A stretch of 57,248 nt of DNA, taken from assembly GCA_030065265.1 (NCBI GenBank), contig JASJCW010000003.1, positions 1 to 57,248 of the forward strand, written 5' to 3'. The position numbers were made by a program, and so were the translations under genes. This document shows, piece by piece, positions 35,026-44,272 of the stretch. The notes beneath the pieces were generated by a model, which was not told where the DNA came from, did no database searches, and saw nothing but the letters and a program-made list of their open reading frames with translations. This DNA comes from Prochloraceae cyanobacterium (GTDB taxonomy: Bacteria; Cyanobacteriota; Cyanobacteriia; Cyanobacteriales; JASJDA01). Each line of letters opens with the position of its first letter. Positions within the stretch are counted from its first letter, which is position 1.

Positions 35026-36210
35026 ATGCTTAATTGGCAATTTTTACTGCAAAAAAAAGGCGATTTTATTTGGTCGGCGATTGATTCGCCAAAATTAAAA
35101 ATAGAAGAAGGTATTTATCGGATTTTGGGTCAGGGTAGTTGCAGCGATCGTGAGGTGGAAGTGCGCTGCACTTATCAAGATTTTTTGGCGCGACAAGTCT
35201 CTAATTGTTTATCTAAAAAAACTCGTCGTCTCGATCGATTGGGATTGATTGTAGTAATTCCTTTTACCTATCTAGATCCTGGTTATTGGGAGTTCAGTTG
35301 TTGCTACGACCTGCTGTTTGAAATGTTAGGTAGTTCTTGGCACGATCGCTTACAATTACAGGTTTTACCGACAATAGATAAAACAGAAAAACCAAAAAAA
35401 TTCAGAAAAAAAGTAACGATCGAACGAGATAAAAAAGAGATAAGATCCAGTTCAGTTTTTGATTTTTTGCCGAATCCAAAAAGTATTTCGCGATCGCAAA
35501 TATTTGCATTTCCTCAAGAAATGCCCAGGAAAAAAGTAATCAAAACAAGCAAAGCTGAAGAGTTTTTTGCCAGCAGAAAAGTCTCCTCTTGCCTCTTACA
35601 TGAAGAAACTCGCGCTAGTTTAGCTGGAATTGCTTTAAATATTATAGACTGGCAGAATTTAAATGTATTAGAACTATTTAAAAAGCCGATTTCCTGGAAA
35701 GGAATTAAACTAAGACAAGACGATCGGGAAAATTTACAACAAATCAAAACAGTCTCAGAACCAAGAAAAACTCAATCAGAAAATTTATCTTCAAGATTAC
35801 ATTTACCAAATCTACCAAAAATAACTAAACTTGTTACTGATGTTCCCCTATCACCGATGCGCGATCGCAAATCTAGATTACAAACATCTTTAGGACAAAT
35901 TTTGCCACCAAAGATCGCAACTTCTTCTCCTCACAAAAAGCGTCAATTGCCCCAACTTCCTAAATTAATCTCTTCACCAATTCCGACAATTAATCTGAAT
36001 AAACCCGCTTCTTTTAAAATTACTAAAGCCAATAATCAAAGCGCGCCACTTACAAGCGGAATTATTCGAGATCGCTCTATAGATAGCAAGATTAAATTAG
36101 ATTCTTGGCACAATAGTAAAGTCGATCGCAAATTTGCAGCTTTAAGATCTAAGGAACGTTTTTTAGCTAATTTACACTCTCTAACAGAAGGGTCTCAAAA
36201 GCAAAAATAA
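35026..36210 (+). CDS. Conserved-looking protein of unknown function, basic C-terminal region
   Basis: 394 aa from ATG at 35026; a TTG at 34996 would add ten residues. The N-terminal ~135 residues look folded: LNWQFLLQKKGDFIWSAID, then RLGLIVVIPFTYLDPGYWEF and LLFEMLGSSWHDRLQLQVL. The rest (about 140-394) is rich in Lys, Ser, Pro and Arg with short repeats of PxLPK type and looks disordered. I recall similar N-terminal domains in other cyanobacterial hypothetical proteins, with no function assigned. No signal peptide. It lies between thiD and the nfeD-SPFH pair. Confidence 0.6.
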   Translation: MLNWQFLLQKKGDFIWSAIDSPKLKIEEGIYRILGQGSCSDREVEVRCTYQDFLARQVSNCLSKKTRRLDRLGLIVVIPFTYLDPGYWEFSCCYDLLFEMLGSSWHDRLQLQVLPTIDKTEKPKKFRKKVTIERDKKEIRSSSVFDFLPNPKSISRSQIFAFPQEMPRKKVIKTSKAEEFFASRKVSSCLLHEETRASLAGIALNIIDWQNLNVLELFKKPISWKGIKLRQDDRENLQQIKTVSEPRKTQSENLSSRLHLPNLPKITKLVTDVPLSPMRDRKSRLQTSLGQILPPKIATSSPHKKRQLPQLPKLISSPIPTINLNKPASFKITKANNQSAPLTSGIIRDRSIDSKIKLDSWHNSKVDRKFAALRSKERFLANLHSLTEGSQKQK

Positions 36211-36336
36211 ATTTTTTGACAATTTATAAATTATTTCTTTAATTGCCTCGATTGACAGGCAACAAGTTAAAATAAATGCAGTAAACGAGCATTTTTTCTA
36301 AGTTTATCCTTTTAATTTTAGTTTAAGAAAATTTCC

Positions 36337-36786
36337 ATGACTATTGCTAATTTTTTATTCAGCCCAACCATGTGGTGGCTAGTTATTGGCTTTCTTCTTT
36401 GCTGCAGTGAAGTATTTATTCCCACTGCCTTTACATCTTTTGTGATGGGTGCAAGTGCTATAATCGTAGCCGCAATATCTTTAATCGTTCCTCAGCTCAG
36501 CTTGCAGATAGCAATATGGATGGTAATCTCTCTATCATTTGTATTAATGTCGCGAACTTTATTGCCAAAAACCAAAAGAACAGCCTATTTAGGAGACGAC
36601 TCCACCGCCGAAACTTTAACATCAATAGTTCCAGGTAAAGGGGGTAGAGTGCTTTATGAGGGTGGTTCTTGGCAGGCTAAAACTGAGTACGAACAAGAAA
36701 TAATTCCCAAAGGAGAAACAGTTTACGTAATTGGTAAAAAAGGAACTACTTTAATTGTTCTATCGCAAAAGTTGCTCGATTCATAA
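36337..36786 (+). CDS. NfeD family membrane protein
   Basis: 149 aa. Two or three N-terminal TM helices (MWWLVIGFLLCCSEVFIPTA; FVMGASAIIVAAISLIVP; IAIWMVISLSFVLMS) are followed by a C-terminal OB-fold (ETLTSIVPGKGGRVLYEGGSWQAK). Short NfeD proteins partner SPFH/stomatin-type proteins and may help organise membrane microdomains or quality control. The SPFH gene follows by 45 bp, supporting that pairing. Confidence 0.85.
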   Translation: MTIANFLFSPTMWWLVIGFLLCCSEVFIPTAFTSFVMGASAIIVAAISLIVPQLSLQIAIWMVISLSFVLMSRTLLPKTKRTAYLGDDSTAETLTSIVPGKGGRVLYEGGSWQAKTEYEQEIIPKGETVYVIGKKGTTLIVLSQKLLDS

Positions 36787-36831
36787 TTTAATAATCAAAA
36801 ATAATAAATTTAATTGCTGAGGTTTAAAAAT

Positions 36832-37860
36832 ATGCAATGGTTCTGGATAATAGCTGGGATTTTTGGTTTTGCGACGCTTAAAGGTTCTGTCAAAATCGTC
36901 AATGAAAAAAATGAGTATTTAATCGAAAGACTGGGCAGTTACAATCGTAAATTAGAACCGGGACTCAAATTTGTAATTCCCGTACTTGAAAACATAGTTT
37001 ACAAAGAGACTATTCGCGAAAAAGTTCTCGATATTCCCGCACAATCCTGTATTACTCGCGATAACGTTGCTATTAATGTCGATGCAGTCGTATATTGGCG
37101 GATTATGGATATGTATAAAGCTTACTATAAAGTAGAGAACCTTCAGGATGCAATGGTGAATTTAGTTTTAACCCAAATTCGCTCCGAAATGGGTAAATTA
37201 GAACTAGATCAAACTTTTACCGCTCGCACCGAAATCAACGAAATCTTATTGCGAGAATTAGATGTAGCAACCGATCCTTGGGGCGTAAAAGTGACTCGAG
37301 TCGAACTGCGCGACATCGTTCCTTCTAAAGCAGTTCAAGACTCGATGGAGTTACAAATGGCCGCAGAAAGACGTAAAAGAGCAGCTATCTTAACCTCTGA
37401 AGGGGAAAGAGATGCTGCAATTAACTCTGCTAAAGGTAAAGCTGAATCTCAGGTATTAGAAGCAGAAGCCAAGAAAAAAGCCGCCATTCTCGCAGCAGAA
37501 GCTCAAAAACAAGCAATAGTTCTCAAGGCCGAAGCACAACGTCAAGAACAAGTTCTCAAAGCCGAAGCGACTTCCCAAGCAATGGAAATTGTCACCGATA
37601 AATTAAATAGCGATCCCAAGGCGATCGAATCTTTACAATTTTTGTTGGCTCAAAATTATCTAGAAATGGGTAAAACTATCGGCAGTTCTGAAAGTAGCAA
37701 GGTAGTATTTATGGATCCTCGCAGTTTACTATCGACTATTGAAGGAATGCGATCTGTCTTAAGCGAAAAGAGCGAAATCACCAGTAATAGAGATTTGGGT
37801 AATAATGTCGATGTCGATATCGATCTCGAAGCAATCAAGCAACGTTATAGCAATTCTTAG
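36832..37860 (+). CDS. SPFH/stomatin-like protein (paraslipin, QmcA/HflK-like)
   Basis: 342 aa. An N-terminal hydrophobic anchor ([16 protein letters not shown]) precedes the SPFH domain ([58 protein letters not shown]). A long Ala/Lys/Glu coiled coil ([20 protein letters not shown] and onward) and a C-terminal oligomerisation part follow. Such proteins form large membrane rings and regulate proteases. The ATG at 36832 with TGAGG upstream is preferred over TTG at 36814. Paired with nfeD. Confidence 0.88.
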   Translation: MQWFWIIAGIFGFATLKGSVKIVNEKNEYLIERLGSYNRKLEPGLKFVIPVLENIVYKETIREKVLDIPAQSCITRDNVAINVDAVVYWRIMDMYKAYYKVENLQDAMVNLVLTQIRSEMGKLELDQTFTARTEINEILLRELDVATDPWGVKVTRVELRDIVPSKAVQDSMELQMAAERRKRAAILTSEGERDAAINSAKGKAESQVLEAEAKKKAAILAAEAQKQAIVLKAEAQRQEQVLKAEATSQAMEIVTDKLNSDPKAIESLQFLLAQNYLEMGKTIGSSESSKVVFMDPRSLLSTIEGMRSVLSEKSEITSNRDLGNNVDVDIDLEAIKQRYSNS

Positions 37861-37982
37861 TTAGATTATTGAAACAAACATTAATAAATAATAGGTAACA
37901 AATTCAAAATTTAAAAATTAATTACCAATTATTACTTAATCAAAGCGTTCTAGGAATTTGCAAGCCGAGAATGCAATTTTTT

Positions 37983-38672
37983 TTATTTCGGACAATTGAT
38001 TGGCGCGCAAGAAACTTCGATCGCTCTAATAGCCGCATTATTACGAAACTGTTGCGTTTGACGATATTCTTCAGAAGTAGCCTTGTAAATCCCTGCCAAA
38101 TCAGGATCTAACCAATTTGTTCTGAATTCAAGATTATCTTTAGGGCGATCGCCAAAGCTGACATATTCCCTAGATTCGTTGGCAGTATTGTAGGATAAGG
38201 TTGCATTTCCATAAATAGTTTCAGCAGCTGCGATCGCAGTGCCAACTTTGACACCTTCTTTAGTTTGATAATTAGGATTGTCAGTCATCAAAATTGTTAT
38301 CGGATCTCGATCGCTCGGCGTAATTCTATCGGGATGTGAAGTAGTTCCTGCTAAATAAAGTATATAGTATTGAACTACTCCAGATTTAGTTACCGCGATC
38401 GCATTGAGATCGACCATAAAAGAAGATTGAAGTTTAAATTCAGTATCTGGATCTGATATTTCCTTGAGTTGACCTAAAGTCATGCCCAGTCTGGCTTTGC
38501 CAATTCCTTCAGATGAGATTATTAAGTCTCGATCTATACCCGGATCTTTGTTTTGCAATTCAGATTTTGGATCGGTTTGAATTGGTTTTTCAATTTCGAT
38601 CGCTTTGTCCTGACAGGCTGAAATTAATAATGCAGTTAATAAAATAGCGATATTTATATTCAAATATTTCAT
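37983..38672 (-). CDS. Putative lipoprotein of unknown function
   Basis: 229 aa. The lipoprotein signal is MKYLNINIAILLTALLISAC with the lipidated Cys at about 20. The mature part is acidic and begins with a linker rich in Lys/Asp/Pro; IGKARLGMTLGQLKEI is a recurrent motif in periplasmic proteins that respond to a 'GxxxxGMT' fold, and two Cys near the C-terminus (VSCAPINCP) could form a disulphide. No named family is recognised. Monocistronic, convergent with the SPFH gene. Confidence 0.65.
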   Translation of the reverse strand: MKYLNINIAILLTALLISACQDKAIEIEKPIQTDPKSELQNKDPGIDRDLIISSEGIGKARLGMTLGQLKEISDPDTEFKLQSSFMVDLNAIAVTKSGVVQYYILYLAGTTSHPDRITPSDRDPITILMTDNPNYQTKEGVKVGTAIAAAETIYGNATLSYNTANESREYVSFGDRPKDNLEFRTNWLDPDLAGIYKATSEEYRQTQQFRNNAAIRAIEVSCAPINCPK

Positions 38673-38874
38673 AGTTAAAATTGCATTTTTTTCCGATATA
38701 AATTATTATTTTTTTTCTTGATTATATAAAATTAAATTAAAATTATAAATTATAAAAGTTTCTACAAGACTAGATTTTAAGTGATATTTAACGTTATCAA
38801 TTAACAAGAAAAAAAGCCACATTTCTGGAAAATTCTCTAACGAGCGGTCTTTGGCTTCAGCCAACTATGAACTG

Positions 38875-38895
38875 TTGCCTGTTGCCTATTGCCTT
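38875..38895. repeat. Short TTGCCTN heptamer repeat
   Basis: Three consecutive 7-mers TTGCCTG, TTGCCTA, TTGCCTT. Same family as the larger block at 19474-19585. Confidence 0.75.
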
Positions 38896-39024
38896 TTCCC
38901 TTTTAATTAATTCAAAGTAATTTTCAAAAAAATAGTATGATATTCACTAAGCCGCGATCGCATCGAGCAATATTTAAATCAAATTTTACTGATAATATTT
39001 ATTCTCTAAAGTATGAGTTGAAAC

Positions 39025-39078
39025 GCAAAAAAATAAGGGCAGGAAATACAGAACTTATAATTCTGTTCGATCTGCCCT
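39025..39078 (-). terminator. Intrinsic terminator after pntB
   Basis: Read on the minus strand, AGGGCAG and CTGCCCT form the outer stem and GAACAGAAT/GTTCTG-type pairing forms the inner part, followed by TATTTTTTTG. It ends the pntA-pntB transcript. Confidence 0.8.
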
Positions 39079-39092
39079 CTGGCTGCAAATTT

Positions 39093-40532
39093 TTAAGAAG
39101 CTACTAAAACAGTCTCTTGAACGGTTTCAGGCGCAGAATTAGTTAACTCAGCATAAACAGCATTAACATTCTTCTTCGCATCACCGAAGAGCATGAAAGT
39201 ATTTTCTTTGAAGAATAAAGGATTGCCAACACCCGCGTAGCCGCTACCCAAACTGCGTTTGAAAACAACTACAGCATCAGCCTTCCAAACTTCCATGACG
39301 GGCATACCCGCGATCGGGCTGCTAGGATCGTCTAAAGCACTGGGGTTAACAGTATCGTTAGCACCAATTACCAAAACTACATCGGTTTTAGGGAAATCAT
39401 CGTTAATCTCGTCCATTTCCAAAACGATATCGTAGGGTAAATTAGCCTCAGCTAAAAGTACGTTCATGTGACCTGGCATTCTTCCAGCTACTGGGTGGAT
39501 ACCAAAACGAACGTTAATGTTGCGCGCTCTTAAGAATTTTGTAATATCGGATACGGCGTGTTGAGCTTGAGCTACGGCCATCCCGTAACCAGGTACGATA
39601 ACTACACTCTGAGCGTCTCTTAACAATTCTGCGGTTTCTGCAGCAGTTGTAGGCGTGGCTTCGCCCTCAATTTTAGCTCCAGTACCAGTAGGGGTCGCAC
39701 CTTCGCCAAAACCGCCCAAAACAACGTTGAGGAAAGAGCGGTTCATTGCTTTACACATTACGTAGCTGAGGATCGCGCCGCTACTACCGACGATCGAACC
39801 AGTAACGATAAGCAAGTCGTTAGAAAGCATGAAACCAGTAGCAGTTCCTACCCAACCAGAATAGCTGTTGAGAATCGAAATTACCACAGGCATATCAGCA
39901 CCGCCGATCGCCATCACCATGTTAATGCCCAAAATCGAGCTAATAGCAGTCATAACAGCCAAAGGCAACATCATTGCTTCGGTGCTGGCAACTGACATAA
40001 ATTCAAAGCCAAAACCAACGCAAGCTACGAACATAGCTAAGTTCACCCAATGGCGGCCCGGAAGCATTACAGCTCTGCTAGTGACTAAACCTTGTAATTT
40101 AGCAAAAGCAATAACCGATCCGGTAAAGGTGATCGCACCGACAAAAACACCGATGAAGATCTCCAATTTGTGGATCGTGAGATCGACACCGACTAAAGTG
40201 CCATCTAGTTTTAATAATTCCGAAAAACCGATTAAAACAGCAGCTAAACCGACGAAACTGTTAAACAATCCCACCATTTGGGGCAGTCCTGTCATAGCTA
40301 CTTTGACAGCGGCGATCGCGCCGATAGTTCCACCGATAATAATCGCGACAATTAAAGGGCCGTATCCGGTTACTTCATGGCTTAAAGCCGTAGCGACAAC
40401 GGCAATAATCATGCCGATAATGCCGTAAATATTGCCTCGAGGTGCTGTTTCGGGCTTAGATAGACCCCAAACGCTGATAATAAACAATGCGATCGCGCCG
40501 ATATAGGCGACTGTTAATAAGTTATCTGACAT
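39093..40532 (-). CDS. pntB: Proton-translocating NAD(P) transhydrogenase subunit beta
   Basis: 479 aa. About nine TM helices occupy residues 1-280 (for example [53 protein letters not shown]). The NADP-binding domain III has [36 protein letters not shown] and [14 protein letters not shown]. It moves protons while passing hydride between NADH and NADP, in cyanobacteria probably in the thylakoid membrane. It is 42 bp downstream of pntA and ends at a strong terminator. Confidence 0.96.
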   Translation of the reverse strand: MSDNLLTVAYIGAIALFIISVWGLSKPETAPRGNIYGIIGMIIAVVATALSHEVTGYGPLIVAIIIGGTIGAIAAVKVAMTGLPQMVGLFNSFVGLAAVLIGFSELLKLDGTLVGVDLTIHKLEIFIGVFVGAITFTGSVIAFAKLQGLVTSRAVMLPGRHWVNLAMFVACVGFGFEFMSVASTEAMMLPLAVMTAISSILGINMVMAIGGADMPVVISILNSYSGWVGTATGFMLSNDLLIVTGSIVGSSGAILSYVMCKAMNRSFLNVVLGGFGEGATPTGTGAKIEGEATPTTAAETAELLRDAQSVVIVPGYGMAVAQAQHAVSDITKFLRARNINVRFGIHPVAGRMPGHMNVLLAEANLPYDIVLEMDEINDDFPKTDVVLVIGANDTVNPSALDDPSSPIAGMPVMEVWKADAVVVFKRSLGSGYAGVGNPLFFKENTFMLFGDAKKNVNAVYAELTNSAPETVQETVLVAS

Positions 40533-40574
40533 AACAAAGGAAAAAATTGCGGTAAAGGTTAACGAGATCGAAAA

Positions 40575-42182
40575 TTATTTGCGGAACATATTCAGCATTC
40601 TTTGAGTAACCACAAATCCACCAGCGATGTTGATAGTGGCGAATAAAATAGCTACAGCCCCTAAAATAGTTGGCGCAGATGCGATCGATCCCGAAACTTG
40701 TAACATACCGCCGATGATGATGATCCCGCTAATCGCGTTAGTTACGCTCATTAAAGGAGTATGTAAAGCTGGGGCAACATTCCAAATTGCTTGCCAACCG
40801 ATAAAGCAAGAGAGGACGAATACTGTTAAATGGGATAAGAACGACTCGGGCGCGCCCATTCCTACGCCAAAAAGAGCCAAACCAGCGCAGAATATTAAGA
40901 TCCAACTGCGAAGACTGCCGGATTTTTTCTCTTCTTTCGCCTCAGTTTTAGCTGCTGTTTTCGGTGCAGTTTGAGCCGGGGCCGGGCGATCTACTTTTGG
41001 TGGCGGCCAGGTTACTTTACCTTCGTGAAGCACTAAAGCACCGCGCACTACTTCATCTTCGAGATCTACCTTGTAATTTTCACCACCGCCCATATCTTTG
41101 AGCAAGTGAGATAAGTTAGTACCGTATAATTGACTCGACTGGGCAGCCATGCGACTCGGTAAGTCGGTCAAACCAATAACTGTGATCCCATTATGGTTGT
41201 AAATTTCGTTTGGTTTAGTAATCTCGCAATTTCCACCTTGTTCGGCAGCAAGATCGACGATCACCGAACCTTGTTTCATGCTTTCGGCGGTTTCTTTGGT
41301 AATTAGCAAAGGAGCTTTTTTACCGGGGATCAAAGCTGTAGTGATAATAATATCCACTTCTTTAGCTTGTTGAGCGAACAGAGCCATTTCCGCATCGATG
41401 AACTCTTTACTCATGATCTTGGCATAACCGCCCTGACCCGTGCCTTCTTCGTCAAATTCTAGAAGTAAAAATTCTGCTCCTAAACTTTCGACTTGCTCTT
41501 TAACAGCAGGACGAACGTCAAAAGCGCGCACGATCGCGCCCAAACTTTTTGCAGTTCCGATCGCAGCTAATCCCGCTACCCCAGCACCAATTACTAACAC
41601 TTTAGCCGGAGGTACTTTACCCGCAGCAGTGATTTGTCCGGTAAAAAAGCGTCCGAAATGGTTCGCCGCTTCAACTACAGCCCGATATCCGGCGATATTA
41701 GCCATCGAACTCAAAGCATCTAGCTTTTGCGCTCTACTAATACGAGGTACGGCATCCATTGCCAATACTGTAGCTTTGCGTGCGGCGAGTTTTTCTAATA
41801 ATTCCTGATTTTGAGCCGGCCAAATAAAACTTATTAAAGTTGCTCCTTCCCTGAGTAACTCAGTTTCATCAACATTTAAAGTTGGGTGCAGTTGCGGAGC
41901 GCGCACTTTAAGGATAATATCTGCTTGACTCCAAAGGGTTTGGGTGTCTACTATCTGACAATTTGCCTGTTGGTAGGCTTTGTCTGGGAAATTAGCTAAT
42001 TCTCCCGCGCCAGATTCGACTAAAATACTGAAACCAAGTTTTTGCAGTTTTTTGACGGTATCGGGAGTTGCAGCTACGCGACATTCTTGAGGATATATTT
42101 CTTTGGGAATACCAATCTTTTTCTTGTTTTCTAGAGCAGATTGCTCTCCCGTTTCATTTTCTTTAGTGACGATTGCGGTCAT
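40575..42182 (-). CDS. pntA: NAD(P) transhydrogenase subunit alpha, full-length (PntAA+PntAB fused)
   Basis: 535 aa. NAD-binding domain I has KKIGIPKEIYPQECRVA, VLVIGAGVAGLAAIGTAKSL and DLAAEQGGNCEITKP. A Pro/Ala/Lys-rich linker (about 400-430) leads to four TM helices (SWILIFCAGLALFGVGMG; LTVFVLSCFIGWQAIW; ISGIIIIGGMLQVSG; ILGAVAILFATINIAGGF). Many cyanobacteria split this into two genes; here it is one polypeptide as in E. coli. ATG at 42182 with AAGGAG upstream. An 18-bp palindrome lies 26 bp before the start. Confidence 0.95.
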   Translation of the reverse strand: MTAIVTKENETGEQSALENKKKIGIPKEIYPQECRVAATPDTVKKLQKLGFSILVESGAGELANFPDKAYQQANCQIVDTQTLWSQADIILKVRAPQLHPTLNVDETELLREGATLISFIWPAQNQELLEKLAARKATVLAMDAVPRISRAQKLDALSSMANIAGYRAVVEAANHFGRFFTGQITAAGKVPPAKVLVIGAGVAGLAAIGTAKSLGAIVRAFDVRPAVKEQVESLGAEFLLLEFDEEGTGQGGYAKIMSKEFIDAEMALFAQQAKEVDIIITTALIPGKKAPLLITKETAESMKQGSVIVDLAAEQGGNCEITKPNEIYNHNGITVIGLTDLPSRMAAQSSQLYGTNLSHLLKDMGGGENYKVDLEDEVVRGALVLHEGKVTWPPPKVDRPAPAQTAPKTAAKTEAKEEKKSGSLRSWILIFCAGLALFGVGMGAPESFLSHLTVFVLSCFIGWQAIWNVAPALHTPLMSVTNAISGIIIIGGMLQVSGSIASAPTILGAVAILFATINIAGGFVVTQRMLNMFRK

Positions 42183-42660
42183 ACATTCTCCTTATCGACT
42201 TTGTACGGACGTTTCATGAAACGTCACTCGAACCATAGTTCGTAATTTTAAGATTTGTTCTCAATTTTCTAAATTTTTTCTTAAATAATTGCTCCTTTTT
42301 CTTAGCTTGGTTTAAACAGATATTTGTTACCGAATGCTCGAACGCTGAAAATAACTATTTTTTAGAGCCAAGTTAAAGATAAGCATTATTTTTTTCTAGG
42401 AAAATTTAGATTGAGGGATAAGATCTATCTCAGAAAATAAGTCGCTAACTATATAGATTTCCCCAACTCGGATAATTGACTAGCTCGGTAAATAGCTAAT
42501 CTTTCGCTACTTAATTGCATCCTATGTCGATTCCGCTATAACAATAGTTATCTTCAACTTGTTTTATAGATTCGTTGTGACTTCTGGCACTTTTTTTCTA
42601 TAATTTCGTCACCAATAGGCGTAAGCCGAGATCGAAAGGACAAACATTAATTAACATTTA
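42183..42660. other. Divergent region pntA / DUF2808, 478 bp
   Basis: It contains the 18-bp palindrome near pntA and otherwise AT-rich sequence without an ORF. On the minus strand TTGAGA at about 42258-42263 and TATGGT at about 42231-42236 are 21 bp apart, too wide for a normal promoter. Nothing else recognised. Confidence 0.5.
42208..42225. promoter_or_regulatory. Perfect 18-bp palindrome upstream of pntA (candidate operator)
   Basis: GACGTTTCATGAAACGTC is identical on both strands. It ends 26 bp before the pntA ATG, between the likely promoter and the RBS, which is where a repressor site would act. The regulator is unknown; the next bases outside are not complementary. Confidence 0.55.
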
Positions 42661-43230
42661 ATGACAAAGATCTTGAAAACTTATTTTGAGTTAATAACCT
42701 CTATGTTCAAATTGAAATCTTCAGCCTGGATTTTGTTACTTTTTCCGATGACATTATTAGGATATTTTGTAGCTAATCCCGTTTCCGCACAAAGCACTTC
42801 TGGATTGACTATTTTTGGCGGAGTTGACAGGGAAAATATCCTTAATTATTACTTGGAGTGGGATGTCGGCCCGAAAAGAAGGGAACGCTATAAATTAACA
42901 ATTCCCGCCAAAAAAATGATTCAGGGAGCTTCTAAGATTTTTATTACTTATCCCGATTATTACGATGGCAAATTTGAAGAAGATCGCATTGAAATCAGAA
43001 TCAAAAACAAGCCGATCGAACTAGAAGAAGTAGTTTGGGATGAAGAAAGCCGCATTATCGAAATTGTGCCCAAAGAACAGATTACCCAAAGCAACAAATT
43101 GCAAATTGTGATGCACAACGTCAAAAATCCTTCCCGGGCAGGCACATTTTACTTCAATTGTCAACTAATTGCCGCCAACGATCTGCCGATCCGTCAACAC
43201 GTAGGCACTTGGATTATTACTGTCGATTAA
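42661..43230 (+). CDS. DUF2808 family exported protein
   Basis: 189 aa. The signal peptide (about 15-44: LKSSAWILLLFPMTLLGYFV ... PVSAQS) has an AxA-type site. The mature domain has FGGVDRENILNYYLEWD, KKMIQGASKIFITYPDYYDG and QLIAANDLPIRQHVGTWIIT, the DUF2808 pattern. This family is largely cyanobacterial, periplasmic or outer-surface, and without an established function. The first ATG at 42661 gives a long pre-signal region; ATG at 42703 (MFKLKSSA) may be the true start. Confidence 0.8.
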   Translation: MTKILKTYFELITSMFKLKSSAWILLLFPMTLLGYFVANPVSAQSTSGLTIFGGVDRENILNYYLEWDVGPKRRERYKLTIPAKKMIQGASKIFITYPDYYDGKFEEDRIEIRIKNKPIELEEVVWDEESRIIEIVPKEQITQSNKLQIVMHNVKNPSRAGTFYFNCQLIAANDLPIRQHVGTWIITVD

Positions 43231-43292
43231 ATTAGAAATTAAAGAGGTAAGAGGCACGTCGCTACGCTCCAAGGGAACAGGGCACAGGGCAA

Positions 43293-43320
43293 AAGTAGCA
43301 AGTAGCAAGTAGCAAGTAGT
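43293..43320. repeat. AAGTAGC heptamer tandem repeat
   Basis: Three exact AAGTAGC units plus a fourth ending in T. A third kind of heptanucleotide repeat in this window. Confidence 0.8.
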
Positions 43321-43340
43321 CAGTAATTAATGGGGTCAGG

Positions 43341-43452
43341 GGTCAGAGGTAATAAGATTGAAAATTGTTTTATTAGTATCAAATTAGTAGAGCGATTATT
43401 ATACTTTAACCCCTGACCCCTGACCATAGGCGCAGCCCCCTGACCTCTGACC
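43341..43452. repeat. 112-bp interspersed repeat with 10-bp perfect inverted ends (copy 2)
   Basis: GGTCAGAGGT at the left and ACCTCTGACC at the right, with AATAAGATTGAAAATT, AAATTAGTAGAG, CCCCTGACCCCTGACC and GGCGCAGCC in the same order as copy 1 at 27929-28043. An extra GGGGTCAG heptamer precedes the left end. Confidence 0.8.
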
Positions 43453-43512
43453 TTACAAAGATGCTCCCTACGCCTCCCACGCCTCCCCCCTACGCCGATC
43501 GCACTATTTTTT

Positions 43513-43541
43513 TTGATTTCAAGCTCGATATGAGATATAAT
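43513..43541 (+). promoter_or_regulatory. Sigma70-type promoter for rpmH
   Basis: TTGATT (43513-43518) and TATAAT (43536-43541) are exactly 17 bp apart. The predicted start is ~50 nt before the rpmH ATG, which has AGAGGAG upstream. Confidence 0.7.
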
Positions 43542-43596
43542 TATCGATTGTGGCTTTTTGTGCGTAAAAAATCGAGAAACAAAGAGGAGAATTTAA

Positions 43597-43734
43597 ATGA
43601 CTAAAAGAACTTTAGGCGGGACAAATAGAAAGCAAAAAAGAACTTCAGGATTTCGAGCTAGAATGCGAGATCGTAACGGCCGTAAGGTAATTAGAGCGAG
43701 AAGAAAAAAAGGTCGTCATCGCCTTGCAGTTTAA
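43597..43734 (+). CDS. rpmH: 50S ribosomal protein L34
   Basis: 45 aa, found by translating the gap. The sequence starts [20 protein letters not shown] and goes on [20 protein letters not shown], ending HRLAV, the complete L34 family pattern including the invariant TSGFRARM. A consensus promoter and an AGAGGAG RBS lie upstream. It heads rpmH-rnpA-PH-yidC-jag, a conserved bacterial block. Confidence 0.97.
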   Translation: MTKRTLGGTNRKQKRTSGFRARMRDRNGRKVIRARRKKGRHRLAV

Positions 43735-43888
43735 AGTTTTTAAATAAGCTATTTTAAGCAAACGAGCCTTTTTAAAAAAAGCTCTCAAACTTAAAGGAAA
43801 ATTATAAATCTTGCCAACAAGCAATCAATTGCAGGATTCGCTGGCAAATAATTAAAAGAAATATTAGCTTATTTAATGAGGAAAAGGC

Positions 43889-44272
43889 GTGGGATTGCCT
43901 AGGGCTAATCGACTCAAACATAGACGTGATTTCGATCGAATCTATAAAAAGGGACTGTATCGCCAAACTCCTCATTTAGTTTTACGGGCACTATTAGAAG
44001 CGAAAAAAAATCCAATTGATGGTAACGAGCGGGTAGAAAGCCCCCCTCAAATCGGAATTTCAATCGGACGAAAAGTCAGCAAAAAAGCAGTAATTCGCAA
44101 TCGGATTAAAAGACAGATCAAAGCTGTCATGAGAGAATTACTGCCCAATATTCCTCCAGGTTGGAAAATAATAATCGGAGTAAGATCCCAAGCTTTAAAA
44201 TGCGAATATAAAGATTTTCTGGGAGAATTAAAACAGTTGTTAGTAAAAGCAGAAATAATCAATGGCAATTAA
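43889..44272 (+). CDS. rnpA: Ribonuclease P protein component
   Basis: 127 aa, GTG start with GAGGAAAAGG upstream. RLKHRRDFDRIYKKG at the N-terminus and the RNR motif in SIGRKVSKKAVIRNRIKRQIK identify RnpA. An insert of about 12 residues (EAKKNPIDGNERVES) precedes the central strand. It helps the RNase P RNA cut pre-tRNA 5' leaders. It overlaps the next gene by 11 bp. Confidence 0.95.
   Translation: MGLPRANRLKHRRDFDRIYKKGLYRQTPHLVLRALLEAKKNPIDGNERVESPPQIGISIGRKVSKKAVIRNRIKRQIKAVMRELLPNIPPGWKIIIGVRSQALKCEYKDFLGELKQLLVKAEIINGN

Larger units (their letters stand above)
38673..39092. other. Intergenic region, 420 bp, with heptamer repeat
   Basis: AT-rich. It holds a short TTGCCTG-TTGCCTA-TTGCCTT heptamer block at 38875-38895 and, at its right end, the pntB terminator. 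No gene is seen. Confidence 0.6.
43231..43596. other. Intergenic region DUF2808-rpmH, 366 bp, repeat-rich
   Basis: In order: a GC-rich fragment CACGTCGCTACGCTCC (43256-43271), AAGTAGC heptamers (43293-43320), copy 2 of the ~112-bp repeat (43341-43452), a CCTCCCACGCC pyrimidine tract, and the rpmH promoter. No DnaA-box cluster was seen. Confidence 0.7.

Noticed and set aside
43231..43596. Possible replication origin next to rpmH-rnpA
   Set aside because: In many bacteria rpmH lies beside dnaA and oriC, but I saw no TTATCCACA-type boxes and no dnaA or dnaN here. The structure present is repeats.
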